Below are positions 1 through 5,012 of a stretch of DNA of 5,012 bases, piece by piece; the first letter of the stretch is position 1; every line of letters starts with the position of its first letter. The position numbers and the translations under genes are program-made. The stretch is from assembly GCA_004552615.1 (NCBI GenBank), contig SFNZ01000144.1:1-5012 (forward strand), in the 5' to 3' direction. Source of the stretch: Bacteroidales bacterium. GTDB lineage: Bacteria > Bacteroidota > Bacteroidia > Bacteroidales > UBA932. Under the pieces are notes generated by a model that was not told the origin of the DNA, did no database searches, and saw only the letters and a list, made by a program, of their open reading frames with translations.

Positions 1-858
1 AAACATTGTGAGTTCTGCGGGACAGAGTTCACAACACCTATTCATTTGCGCCGCTACTGCAGCAAGAGTTGCGTACGAGCCGCCTACAAGATGAGGCTTA
101 AGGAGAAGAGGAAATCCGATGCTGTCAAGACATTGGAGAGAAGCCATGGGCTCATGCCCGAGGTCTGCTATTTCAGCGTGACACAGACCGCATCAATCTT
201 GGGCCTGTCCCGGATGTCTGTCTATCGGATGATATACGACGGGCGCCTGAAGGCCACGAGGCTGTCATCCAGGGCCACAAGAATCAGTCGAGAAGACATT
301 GAATCCACCATGATTGCGCAGAGGCTGTTCTCCCCTGCCGATTTCTACACATTTAACGACATTCTGAAGATGACCGGGCGCTCCAGATCCTGGACTTTCA
401 ATTTTCTCAGGAGGAACGGAATCACTCACACCTGCCATTCCGGCATCAGGCACTATGACAAGATCCTCTTTGACAAGGTATGGGCACAGACCTCTGTAAC
501 ACTGCCCGAGAAAGGATGGATAACCATAGAGCAGGTCTGCAATGAATTCCATATGAACAGGTCCTTTGCGCGGCTTCAGCTGGCGGTTAACCAGATTACT
601 CGCAGGACGTCGGGCAACACGACATACTACTCAAGGCAGGAAATCATAAATGTAAAAGGGGCTTCCGGCGGCAGCTATTTCTGCTCAGTGCAGGAAGCCA
701 TGAATGATTACGGCATGAGTTACGATCAGGTGCGGCATTACCTCAAGCAGGGGAAGATTCAATCACAAGTCATCAACGGCGACCTGAAATTTGAACGGGA
801 CCGCTTCGAAGAAGCGGCGCACATCAACGACAGGACACCCAAAACCGCAGAATTATGA
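1..858 (+). CDS. Zinc-ribbon and tandem helix-turn-helix protein, 5'-partial (excisionase-like partner of the integrase)
   Basis: The reading frame is open from base 1, so the true start lies upstream; the TTG at 46 should not be taken as the start because it would cut a zinc ribbon in half. Counting residues from base 1, the ribbon is C3-x2-C6 and C20-x3-C24, followed by a basic stretch (about 26-38). Four similar helix-turn-helix modules follow at about 57-103, 115-160, 172-217 and 226-272. Each begins with an aromatic or hydrophobic strand, then a two-helix HTH, and ends with a short wing and an (R/D)xxxxx(E/D/F) tail. Module 1 (SVTQTASILGLSRMSVYRMI) is a typical excisionase/MerR-like HTH. 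The protein is probably a cytoplasmic DNA-binding factor. Its stop overlaps the start of the integrase gene (ATGA at 855-858), so the two are co-translated and it probably directs excision or regulates the recombinase. The family is not one I can name precisely; the excisionase role is inferred. Confidence 0.8.
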   Translation, partial: KHCEFCGTEFTTPIHLRRYCSKSCVRAAYKMRLKEKRKSDAVKTLERSHGLMPEVCYFSVTQTASILGLSRMSVYRMIYDGRLKATRLSSRATRISREDIESTMIAQRLFSPADFYTFNDILKMTGRSRSWTFNFLRRNGITHTCHSGIRHYDKILFDKVWAQTSVTLPEKGWITIEQVCNEFHMNRSFARLQLAVNQITRRTSGNTTYYSRQEIINVKGASGGSYFCSVQEAMNDYGMSYDQVRHYLKQGKIQSQVINGDLKFERDRFEEAAHINDRTPKTAEL

Positions 859-2006
859 AAGCCACTAGAATAAATATCCGCAAGCGTCAGATTTCGAATG
901 GACGCTCAAGCCTTTACCTTGACTACTACCCCGGAGTATTTGACCGGATAAAGAAAAGGATGGTCCGACATGAGACACTCTACCTGTATGTTTACAACCG
1001 GCCGGAAACGCTCGCAGACAGGCAGCACAATGACGAGATGATGGAACTCGCACGCCAGATAAGGACGAAAAGAATGATTGACATAAGTTCTGCATACTAC
1101 GGAATCACCAAGAAGGCAGCATTGATAAAGGGAGATTTCCTCCAATATTTTGAGGAACGCTGCATGCTGAAGAACAACACCTACCATAGTGTATTCAAGC
1201 ACTTTTATCAGTTCTGCAACGGATACTGCACGTTTGAACAATTGTCCGTGACGATGTGCGAGCAGTTCAGGCATTACCTGTTGCATGCAGCACAAAGCAA
1301 GACGACCCGTAAACCGCTCAGCAAGACTACGGCATCGTCATACTATGACATGTTTCTGTATATCCTGAAGATTGCGTACAACGACAATGCAATCAGCAGC
1401 AACCTTGCTGAATGCGTTTCCGGAATCAGGGCGGAAAAGAAAATCATGACCAGCCTGAACTACGAAGAGCTGGACAGGTTGTTCAAGACCCCGTGCAAAT
1501 ATGAGGTATTGAGGCGAGCGTCCATTTTTGCTGTGCTTTCGGGACTGCGTAGGGGTGATATACTCGCATTGGAATGGAAGGACTACGAGAAAGACTACCA
1601 CGGAAAGCCGACATTCAGGATAGTGACGAAGAAGACCGGGGCTGTCTCACATCATCCAGTTTCCGCAGAAGCCATGGATGCGTGTGGACCGGTGGGAGAC
1701 GGGCTGATTTTCAAGGGACTTACCTTAAGCATGACCACAATCTCTTTCAAGAAATGGGTGGCCGATGCCGGAATCAGCAAGCCCGTCTCGTTCCACACCC
1801 TCCGACACACCTATGCGACCCTCCTGCACGAGAATGGCAACAGCCTGTACACCATCCAGAATCTAATGATTCATCTGCATCCGGGAACGACTGCGCAATA
1901 CATCTGCAATTCCGATGCACTGGCCAGAAAGGCAGCTGACAGTCTGCATCTCCAACCGTCCAGATTAAAGAGGCTGCTCTCCAAAGTCAAAGAATTATTC
2001 AGGTAA
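855..2006 (+). CDS. Tyrosine recombinase/integrase (Bacteroidetes type)
   Basis: A complete site-specific recombinase of 383 residues, the usual length for Bacteroidetes element integrases. Residues 1-95 look like an arm-type DNA-binding domain, 95-190 like the SAM-like core-binding domain, and 198-365 are the catalytic domain. The catalytic set is visible: R232 in SGLRRGD, K260 in VTKKTG, H314 and R317 in FHTLRHTYATLL, H340 in LMIHLHPGTT, and the nucleophile Y349 in AQYI. The box II helix reads LMIH where most relatives have LLGH, a change of a normally small glycine to isoleucine; the catalytic His-to-Tyr spacing of nine residues is kept. The C-terminal tail (366-383) is basic. The start ATG overlaps the stop of the upstream HTH gene, so the pair forms one translationally coupled unit. 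It should catalyse integration and excision of the element it belongs to. There is no frameshift or truncation, so it is probably functional. Confidence 0.95.
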   Translation: MKATRINIRKRQISNGRSSLYLDYYPGVFDRIKKRMVRHETLYLYVYNRPETLADRQHNDEMMELARQIRTKRMIDISSAYYGITKKAALIKGDFLQYFEERCMLKNNTYHSVFKHFYQFCNGYCTFEQLSVTMCEQFRHYLLHAAQSKTTRKPLSKTTASSYYDMFLYILKIAYNDNAISSNLAECVSGIRAEKKIMTSLNYEELDRLFKTPCKYEVLRRASIFAVLSGLRRGDILALEWKDYEKDYHGKPTFRIVTKKTGAVSHHPVSAEAMDACGPVGDGLIFKGLTLSMTTISFKKWVADAGISKPVSFHTLRHTYATLLHENGNSLYTIQNLMIHLHPGTTAQYICNSDALARKAADSLHLQPSRLKRLLSKVKELFR

Positions 2007-2411
2007 AAACAGGATTATTCCAATCAACCGGGAACGTGGTTGAATCTCCGTGGCGATATGATTACCGGCACGAAAGCATCGCGCACAATAGGATAGGCCC
2101 GGGCATAGAATTCAGTTTGCTAAATCCGAATTTCTCGGTGTCTTCCTAACCTCAACCCATGCTCCGACCAAGCGTCCGGCAAGCCGGCACCAGTCTGTCC
2201 CTCGGGCCGCGTACCCACAGGAGGCTGACCCAAAAGTCAAATTGACTTAGGTCAGCCTCTTTCGTTTCTCCGCTTTTGAGGGGGTCCATCTGGTCTTCGC
2301 CGTGCGGTCTGAGGACCTCCTTCGCTTCGCTCCAATTAAGCCTGACGTTATATGGCCTCTAAACCATCATATCATTGCCGTTTCCCACCAGAATAGTTAT
2401 AACTTTGAGTA
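2007..2411. other. Intergenic region of about 405 bp, no credible gene; possible element boundary
   Basis: Neither strand carries a reading frame that I can defend here. The stretch separates the integrase stop from the stop of the minus-strand radical SAM operon, so both gene sets converge on it. It contains a weak hairpin right after the integrase (AATCAACC at 2022-2029 against GGTTGAAT at 2038-2045, one mismatch, no T tract). It also has a short CCGG-CAAG-CCGG dyad (2176-2187), the long palindrome at 2221-2259 and a CTTCGCTTCGCT repeat-like patch at 2321-2332. No tRNA or tRNA 3' end was seen. Being next to an integrase gene, it could contain an attachment site, but no core repeat can be identified from one end alone. 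Confidence 0.6.
2221..2264 (+). terminator. Long interrupted palindrome, probable rho-independent terminator or insertion-sequence remnant
   Basis: The outer arms GAGGCTGACC (2221-2230) and GGTCAGCCTC (2250-2259) are perfect inverted repeats of 10 bp. Inside them AAGTCAA (2234-2240) and TTGACTT (2242-2248) form a second 7-bp dyad, so almost the whole 39 bp can fold into one stem. The + strand continues with TTTCGTTT, a weak T tract, which fits a terminator for the integrase transcript, although it is more than 200 nt past the integrase stop. The minus side has no T tract. Alternatively the half site (GGCTGACCCAAAAGTCAA) resembles the terminal inverted repeats of some transposase families, so two abutting insertion-sequence ends or a very small non-autonomous remnant are possible. 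Confidence 0.5.
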
Positions 2412-3026
2412 TTAATTACATGCAAGATCTTCCTTCATAAAAGTCGGAATTCCCCTCATAGATGTCTGGTGAAGGATGTTCTCCACCCACGCTGGCTTTG
2501 AGTCGCATTTCCCTCTTCTCTTCCCGGTCTCCGTGCCAACTACCACCCAATCGATGCCCTGCAAATCCATGTCCTCCGGCATCGGAGAGAACATCGGCTC
2601 GAATGTGACATGGTAATGCCTGCATTTGATGTGCTCACGAAGATCTGCAATACGGTGCAACTCATTTCGATGGGTTACGGTAACGCCAATCCAGGCATTG
2701 TCGAAGTCCGTCTCAAAGTCGATCCGCTCCGGCCGCTTGGTCAGGAAAACATACTGATGCTGCGGATTGGCTTTCATCCGTTCGAAGATCTCCTCCCGCC
2801 ACTCGGGCAGCCAGCCAGTAAAGTCGCTGAGACCGGTCATAAACCATACGTGAGGCTGCTTGTTGTCCAGGATATGGAGCTTGTTCCTGAAGAATACGGG
2901 CTTGGAGAAGTCGTCGGTCATATGGAAACGCCGGCAGTTGTTTCTGGCATAGCAATAAGGACAACCGATGTCACAACCGACAATCAGGTTGACGTTTTTG
3001 ATCAAGGATTTGATACAGACAGACAT
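2412..3026 (-). CDS. Radical SAM protein, small member of the mobile radical SAM pair (DUF5131-like)
   Basis: A complete protein of 204 residues. C18-x3-C22-x2-C25 in VGCDIGCPYCYAR is the radical SAM motif that holds a 4Fe-4S cluster and S-adenosylmethionine. FMTGLSDF (63-69), VFLTKRPERID (93-103), WIGVTVT (112-118), HVTFEPMF (139-146) and WVVVGTETG (160-168) are the core strands of the compact DUF5131/Gp37-Gp68-like barrel, and it ends with the usual IPTFMKEDL. It matches what I remember as 'radical SAM mobile pair protein A'; the letter is from memory. Its ATG lies 6 nt after the stop of the second radical SAM gene, so both are read from one transcript. The start gives a normal short N-terminal lead before the cluster motif. 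The reaction and substrate are unknown to me; the partner protein is presumably required. A long + strand frame opposite it (2610-3563) is a shadow. Confidence 0.88.
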   Translation of the reverse strand: MSVCIKSLIKNVNLIVGCDIGCPYCYARNNCRRFHMTDDFSKPVFFRNKLHILDNKQPHVWFMTGLSDFTGWLPEWREEIFERMKANPQHQYVFLTKRPERIDFETDFDNAWIGVTVTHRNELHRIADLREHIKCRHYHVTFEPMFSPMPEDMDLQGIDWVVVGTETGKRRGKCDSKPAWVENILHQTSMRGIPTFMKEDLACN

Positions 3027-3032
3027 GGACGG

Positions 3033-3914
3033 CTATTTATTGTTCAGGCGGATTTCCTCGTGGTAGAAATAGTTGACGATGACCGGTTTACCTGGCTTGC
3101 TTCGCCCGTAAGGAAGATCGTTTCTCAAGTACGGAAAATCATTGTCGATGCATATTTGCTTCACCTGCGCCTCCAGATCCTGCCAATAGCCGCGCTTCCC
3201 CTTGTTGTAGATTTCGTCGTACAGCGGAACCAGATGGAGATACTTTTCGTCAATGTAGCGCATGATCTCACCCTTGAACTGGCCGCGGAGGTTCAGGTTC
3301 TCCAGCCAGATGAGGTCAGCCTGATCCTTTACGCGTCCGATGATGGCCGGTACATCTGTGATGCCCGGGAAAATGGGCGAAACGAAGCAGACGGTGCGGA
3401 TTCCCTCGTCGTGGAACTTTTTCATAGCAGCCAGGCGGCGTTCGATGCTGGGGGCATCATCCATATCGTCCTTGAAGTGTTCGTCCAGGGTGTTGACCGA
3501 CCAGGAAATCGTCACCTTGGGAAAAGTCTTCAGAAGGTCGATATCCCGCAGGACCAGGTCTGACTTGGTGGTGACCATAATCTCCGCCGACGAGCCCCGA
3601 AGCTGCTCCAGCAGCATCCGGGTACGCTTATAAGTAGCCTCGTACTCGTTATAACCATCGGTAACAGAGCCTATGACGATACGCTGTCCGTCGTATTTGT
3701 GAGGATCCGTGATTCTGGGCCAACTCTTCACGTCAAGGAACGTACCCCATTTTTCCGTATGGCCGGTAAAGCGTTTCATGAATGAGGCGTAGCAGTACCG
3801 GCAAGCATGCGGGCAGCCTACATAAGGATTGACGGAGTATCCCCCCACTGGAAGGGAAGATTTGGTCATGACGGTCTTGACGTCCTTATAGGCCAGTGTT
3901 GTAACAGTCGCCAT
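3033..3914 (-). CDS. Radical SAM protein, large member of the mobile radical SAM pair (SplB/COG1533-like)
   Basis: A complete protein of 293 residues. C34-x3-C38-x2-C41 in VGCPHACRYCYASF is the cluster-binding radical SAM motif, preceded by the NPYVG lead typical of SplB-like (COG1533) enzymes. Other conserved stretches are IGSVTDGYN (81-89), TKSDLVLRDIDLL (116-128), WSVNTLDE (138-145), ERRLAAMKKFHDEGI (158-172), FVSPIFPGITD (177-187) and LIWLENLNLRG (201-211). The C-terminal tail carries PVIVNYFYHEE (277-287), which I recall as conserved in 'radical SAM mobile pair protein B'. The start ATG sits two nt after the stop of the upstream cupin gene and the stop is 6 nt before the smaller radical SAM gene, an operon with probable translational coupling. 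Function is unassigned; family resemblance to spore photoproduct lyase-like proteins does not establish DNA repair. Confidence 0.9.
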   Translation of the reverse strand: MATVTTLAYKDVKTVMTKSSLPVGGYSVNPYVGCPHACRYCYASFMKRFTGHTEKWGTFLDVKSWPRITDPHKYDGQRIVIGSVTDGYNEYEATYKRTRMLLEQLRGSSAEIMVTTKSDLVLRDIDLLKTFPKVTISWSVNTLDEHFKDDMDDAPSIERRLAAMKKFHDEGIRTVCFVSPIFPGITDVPAIIGRVKDQADLIWLENLNLRGQFKGEIMRYIDEKYLHLVPLYDEIYNKGKRGYWQDLEAQVKQICIDNDFPYLRNDLPYGRSKPGKPVIVNYFYHEEIRLNNK

Positions 3915-3916
3915 GA

Positions 3917-4344
3917 TTACCAGTTAAGAGGTTCCCGGAGGATATTCCCATCAGTCATGGGGCTGTCGGCTTCTCCAAATGCATTGGCCTTGTACTGGAT
4001 GCACAGCATCGTCAGGTTCTCCTGGCCGTTGTTCTTCAGGGCCCGTTTTCCGTCGGGCGACACACGGATAACGGATCCTTCGAGGACAGGGAAGATTTCG
4101 CCGTCAACCTGGTACAGGCCTTCACCCTTGATAATGATATAAAGCTCCTCATGCGTCTTGCAAGCGTCTGGAAACTGAGTTCGCTGCCTGTCGCACCAAC
4201 GGCTTGGCCGACGAACACTTTCCCATGAAGGACATTCGGTCCCATCGGGAGTTCGTAACCGATAACCTCATCCCATGAGCCGATGTTGACGGCTTCAAAG
4301 TTCTGACCTTTCGCAATTGTCTCAATTTGTTTCATCGCTTTCAT
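3917..4344 (-). pseudogene. Cupin-domain protein gene, broken by an internal frame change that deletes the HxH metal motif
   Basis: Starting at the ATG at 4344 (an in-frame ATG at 4335 is equally possible) the protein reads normally for 61 residues, ending VGQAVGATGSELSFQTL. Beyond 4160 this frame turns into non-cupin sequence and stops at 4036. The cupin continues in another frame from 4159 as KTHEELYIIIKGEGLYQVDG, then EIFPVLEGSVIRVSP, ending DGNILREPLNW with a stop at 3917. Both halves look like one small cupin of about 150 residues. The piece expected between them (about 11 residues of the type PGQxxPFxHTH) is missing, which would be a deletion of 3n+1 bases, close to 34. It carries the first cupin motif HxH, so even a frame-corrected protein would lack two metal ligands. 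The direct repeat GCGTCT (4153-4158 and 4164-4169) flanks the join. It is the first gene of the operon with the radical SAM pair. The missing-length estimate rests on remembered relatives. Confidence 0.8.
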
Positions 4345-4363
4345 ATTTTATTGGTTTTCAATA

Positions 4364-4393
4364 TTTGTTTCTAATAGAAACTTTGTATCTTTG
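4364..4393 (+). promoter_or_regulatory. Predicted Bacteroidetes promoter for the HxlR-family gene
   Basis: TTTG at 4364-4367 serves as -33 element and TATCTTTG at 4386-4393 is a perfect TAnnTTTG -7 element, 18 nt apart. Transcription would begin near 4400, giving a leader of about 90 nt before the regulator's ATG at 4492. The spacer contains the 15-bp palindrome and the -7 box is half of the 18-bp palindrome, so a bound repressor would cover this promoter. Confidence 0.7.
4367..4381. promoter_or_regulatory. Second palindrome (7-bp arms), candidate operator
   Basis: GTTTCTA (4367-4373), a central A, then TAGAAAC (4375-4381): perfect 7-bp arms. Its centre (4374) is 20.5 bp from the centre of the 18-bp palindrome (4394.5), about two DNA turns, so proteins on both sites would lie on the same face. 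It falls in the -33/-7 spacer of the hxlR promoter and just downstream of the predicted start of the cupin operon. Confidence 0.55.
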
Positions 4394-4403
4394 CGCAAAG
4401 ATA
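4386..4403. promoter_or_regulatory. Perfect 18-bp palindrome, shared -7 boxes and candidate HxlR operator
   Basis: TATCTTTGCGCAAAGATA equals its own reverse complement. Each half is a complete -7 element for one of the two divergent promoters. HxlR proteins bind as dimers to dyad sites, commonly in the promoter between themselves and a divergent target, so this is a natural autoregulatory operator. The symmetry is seen directly; the binding is inferred. Confidence 0.65.
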
Positions 4404-4427
4404 GCACCTTTGGTCAACTCTTGCAAT
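4396..4427 (-). promoter_or_regulatory. Predicted Bacteroidetes promoter for the cupin and radical SAM operon
   Basis: Read on the minus strand, ATTG (4427-4424) is a fair -33 element and TATCTTTG (4403-4396) a perfect TAnnTTTG -7 element, with 20 nt between them. Transcription would start near 4389, about 45 nt before the cupin ATG at 4344. The -7 box is the mirror half of the box used by the opposite promoter, so the two polymerase sites overlap and are probably mutually exclusive. Confidence 0.65.
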
Positions 4428-4448
4428 ACGGTACATGAAGGTGCAATA
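4404..4448 (+). repeat. Inverted and direct repeats in the HxlR gene leader
   Basis: GCACCTT (4404-4410) and AAGGTGC (4438-4444) form a perfect 7-bp stem with a 27-nt loop near the 5' end of the predicted hxlR transcript. Overlapping it, TGCAATA occurs at 4422-4428 and again at 4442-4448, exactly 20 bp apart. These could be an RNA leader structure or additional half sites for a regulator, or chance. Confidence 0.35.
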
Positions 4449-4491
4449 GTTACAGCGAGGAAACAATTGATGATTATCAGACAAATAGATT

Positions 4492-4833
4492 ATGGCAAAT
4501 TTTGAAGGTTTTTGCCCAGTCCGGAATATCCTCTCCCAGATAGGAGACAAATGGTCCGTCCTGGCCATGGTGGCCATCCAGAAATACGGCGTGTGCCGCT
4601 TCCGGGATTTCCAGAAAGACATGCCGGATGTTTCCAGGAAAATGCTTTCCCAGACACTGAAACGCCTGGAGGATTATCGGCTGGTCACCCGCACGGTCTA
4701 CGCGGAAGTCCCGCCAAGGGTCGAGTACAGTTTGACCGAACTGGGAGAATCTTTCCTGCCGGCCTTGAACGGTATTATTGATTGGGCTTTGACAAACAGA
4801 GATGCTCTGGCTCCGCATGGCCGCCGCGAATAA
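4492..4833 (+). CDS. HxlR-family winged helix-turn-helix transcriptional regulator
   Basis: A complete protein of 113 residues, the normal length of the family. It opens with the conserved lead FCPVRNILSQIGDKWSVLAM (7-26), where C8 matches the N-terminal cysteine that senses thiol or aldehyde and quinone stress in HypR/YodB-type members. The HTH lies at about 35-62 with recognition helix near VSRKMLSQTLKRLED (47-61). The wing is LVTRTVYAEVPPRVEYSLTELG (64-85), and a dimerisation helix follows (86-105). A second cysteine, C35, is present. The ATG at 4492 is chosen because it places C8 at the usual distance from the start; no Shine-Dalgarno is seen, as is usual in Bacteroidetes. The gene is divergent from the cupin and radical SAM operon, and the shared region holds overlapping promoters and two palindromes. 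Control of itself and of that operon is therefore the likely role. Redox sensing through C8 is inference. Confidence 0.92.
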   Translation: MANFEGFCPVRNILSQIGDKWSVLAMVAIQKYGVCRFRDFQKDMPDVSRKMLSQTLKRLEDYRLVTRTVYAEVPPRVEYSLTELGESFLPALNGIIDWALTNRDALAPHGRRE

Positions 4834-4885
4834 CATCAAATAATTCCCATTTAACGAGCAGATCATCTAAGATTATGACAACAGA

Positions 4886-4907
4886 AGAGGAGACCACGGC
4901 CTCCTCT
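4886..4907. terminator. Hairpin between convergent genes, possible terminator
   Basis: AGAGGAG (4886-4892) and CTCCTCT (4901-4907) make a 7-bp perfect stem with an 8-nt loop. It lies 52 bp past the HxlR stop and 22 bp past the stop of the minus-strand gene at the right edge, as expected for a terminator serving both. Neither side has a good T tract (CCTGAATTC on +, TCTGTTGTC on minus), so strength is doubtful. Confidence 0.4.
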
Positions 4908-4929
4908 CCTGAATTCTATAAATCCGATC

Positions 4930-5012
4930 TTACTCTGCCGGCTGCCACTTGCAGCGGACAGGTGATACGATGGCTCCGTCCTTCTTGAGCTGGGCGAAAG
5001 CCTTGTCCACCT
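4930..5012 (-). CDS. C-terminal end of an unidentified protein, 5'-partial
   Basis: The last 26 codons of a minus-strand gene run off the right edge, ending in TAA at 4930-4932. The visible peptide is VDKAFAQLKKDGAIVSPV followed by RCKWQPAE. The (V/I)DxAFxxLKxDG helix occurs near the C terminus of VOC/glyoxalase-like proteins and of periplasmic amino-acid-binding proteins, and neither can be chosen from this fragment. Support for a real gene is the clean helix-like peptide, the codon use resembling neighbours, and the hairpin just past the stop. It is convergent with the HxlR gene and probably not part of the radical SAM module. Confidence 0.5.
   Translation of the reverse strand, partial: VDKAFAQLKKDGAIVSPVRCKWQPAE

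Noticed and set aside
2022..2045. Hairpin directly after the integrase as its terminator
   Set aside because: Short stem with a mismatch and no T tract; the 2221-2259 palindrome is the better candidate.
2033..2052. Possible tRNA T-arm (GTGGTTGAATCTCC)
   Set aside because: The TTC invariant of the T loop is missing and no matching acceptor, D or anticodon arms could be found around it.
2610..3563. 317-residue open frame on the + strand
   Set aside because: It is antisense to both radical SAM genes, spans their junction, shows no recognisable motif, and both opposing genes have clear CxxxCxxC motifs and conserved cores.
3033..3914. Spore photoproduct lyase (splB)
   Set aside because: Only the general SplB-like radical SAM group is shared; the host is probably non-sporulating and the pairing with a second radical SAM protein points to the mobile pair.
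3807..4142. 111-residue open frame on the + strand
   Set aside because: Antisense to the radical SAM start and the cupin 3' half, with no family resemblance.
4036..4344. A 102-residue minus-strand protein as an intact gene
   Set aside because: Only the first 61 residues are cupin-like; the remainder is out-of-frame translation, and the true cupin C terminus continues in another frame to 3917.
4477..4866. 129-residue open frame on the minus strand
   Set aside because: Shadow of the HxlR-family gene, whose + strand protein has all family features.
4782..4988. 68-residue open frame on the + strand at the right edge
   Set aside because: It overlaps the HxlR 3' end, runs through the hairpin and lies antisense to the partial minus-strand gene; no motif.

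Overview
The window looks like a Bacteroidales genome segment (Bacteroides, Prevotella or a relative). The signs are a Bacteroidetes-type tyrosine recombinase with a partner protein of excisionase-like helix-turn-helix modules, starts lacking clear Shine-Dalgarno sequences, and perfect matches to the Bacteroidetes -7 promoter element TAnnTTTG. It appears to be accessory DNA at or near a mobile element. No rRNA, tRNA or CRISPR was seen.

Left part (1-2006, + strand): the C-terminal 285 residues of a zinc-ribbon plus multi-HTH protein, whose start lies outside the window, overlap by ATGA the gene for a complete tyrosine recombinase of 383 residues with all catalytic residues present. This is an integration/excision unit. 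Then come about 405 bp without a credible gene (2007-2411), holding a long interrupted palindrome at 2221-2259 (terminator or insertion-sequence remnant). An element end may lie here.

Right part (2412-4833): two adjacent radical SAM genes on the minus strand, each with CxxxCxxC, match the two-protein 'radical SAM mobile pair' as I remember it. They lie 6 nt apart. Two nt upstream of the first is a cupin gene on the same strand, broken by a frame change that also appears to remove the metal-binding HxH. A divergent HxlR-family regulator follows on the + strand. The 147-bp intergenic region between cupin and hxlR is the most structured DNA in the window. A perfect 18-bp palindrome forms the -7 box of both divergent promoters at once, and a second 15-bp palindrome is centred about two helical turns away. 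I infer that the HxlR protein represses itself and the cupin-radical SAM operon.

Right edge (4834-5012): a hairpin between convergent genes, then the last 26 codons of an unidentified minus-strand gene.

The best candidate for an under-described system is the HxlR / cupin / radical SAM pair module beside an integrase. The radical SAM pair itself is already named, but its substrate is unknown to me. Its linkage to an HxlR-cupin unit under a shared palindromic promoter is the part worth following up.
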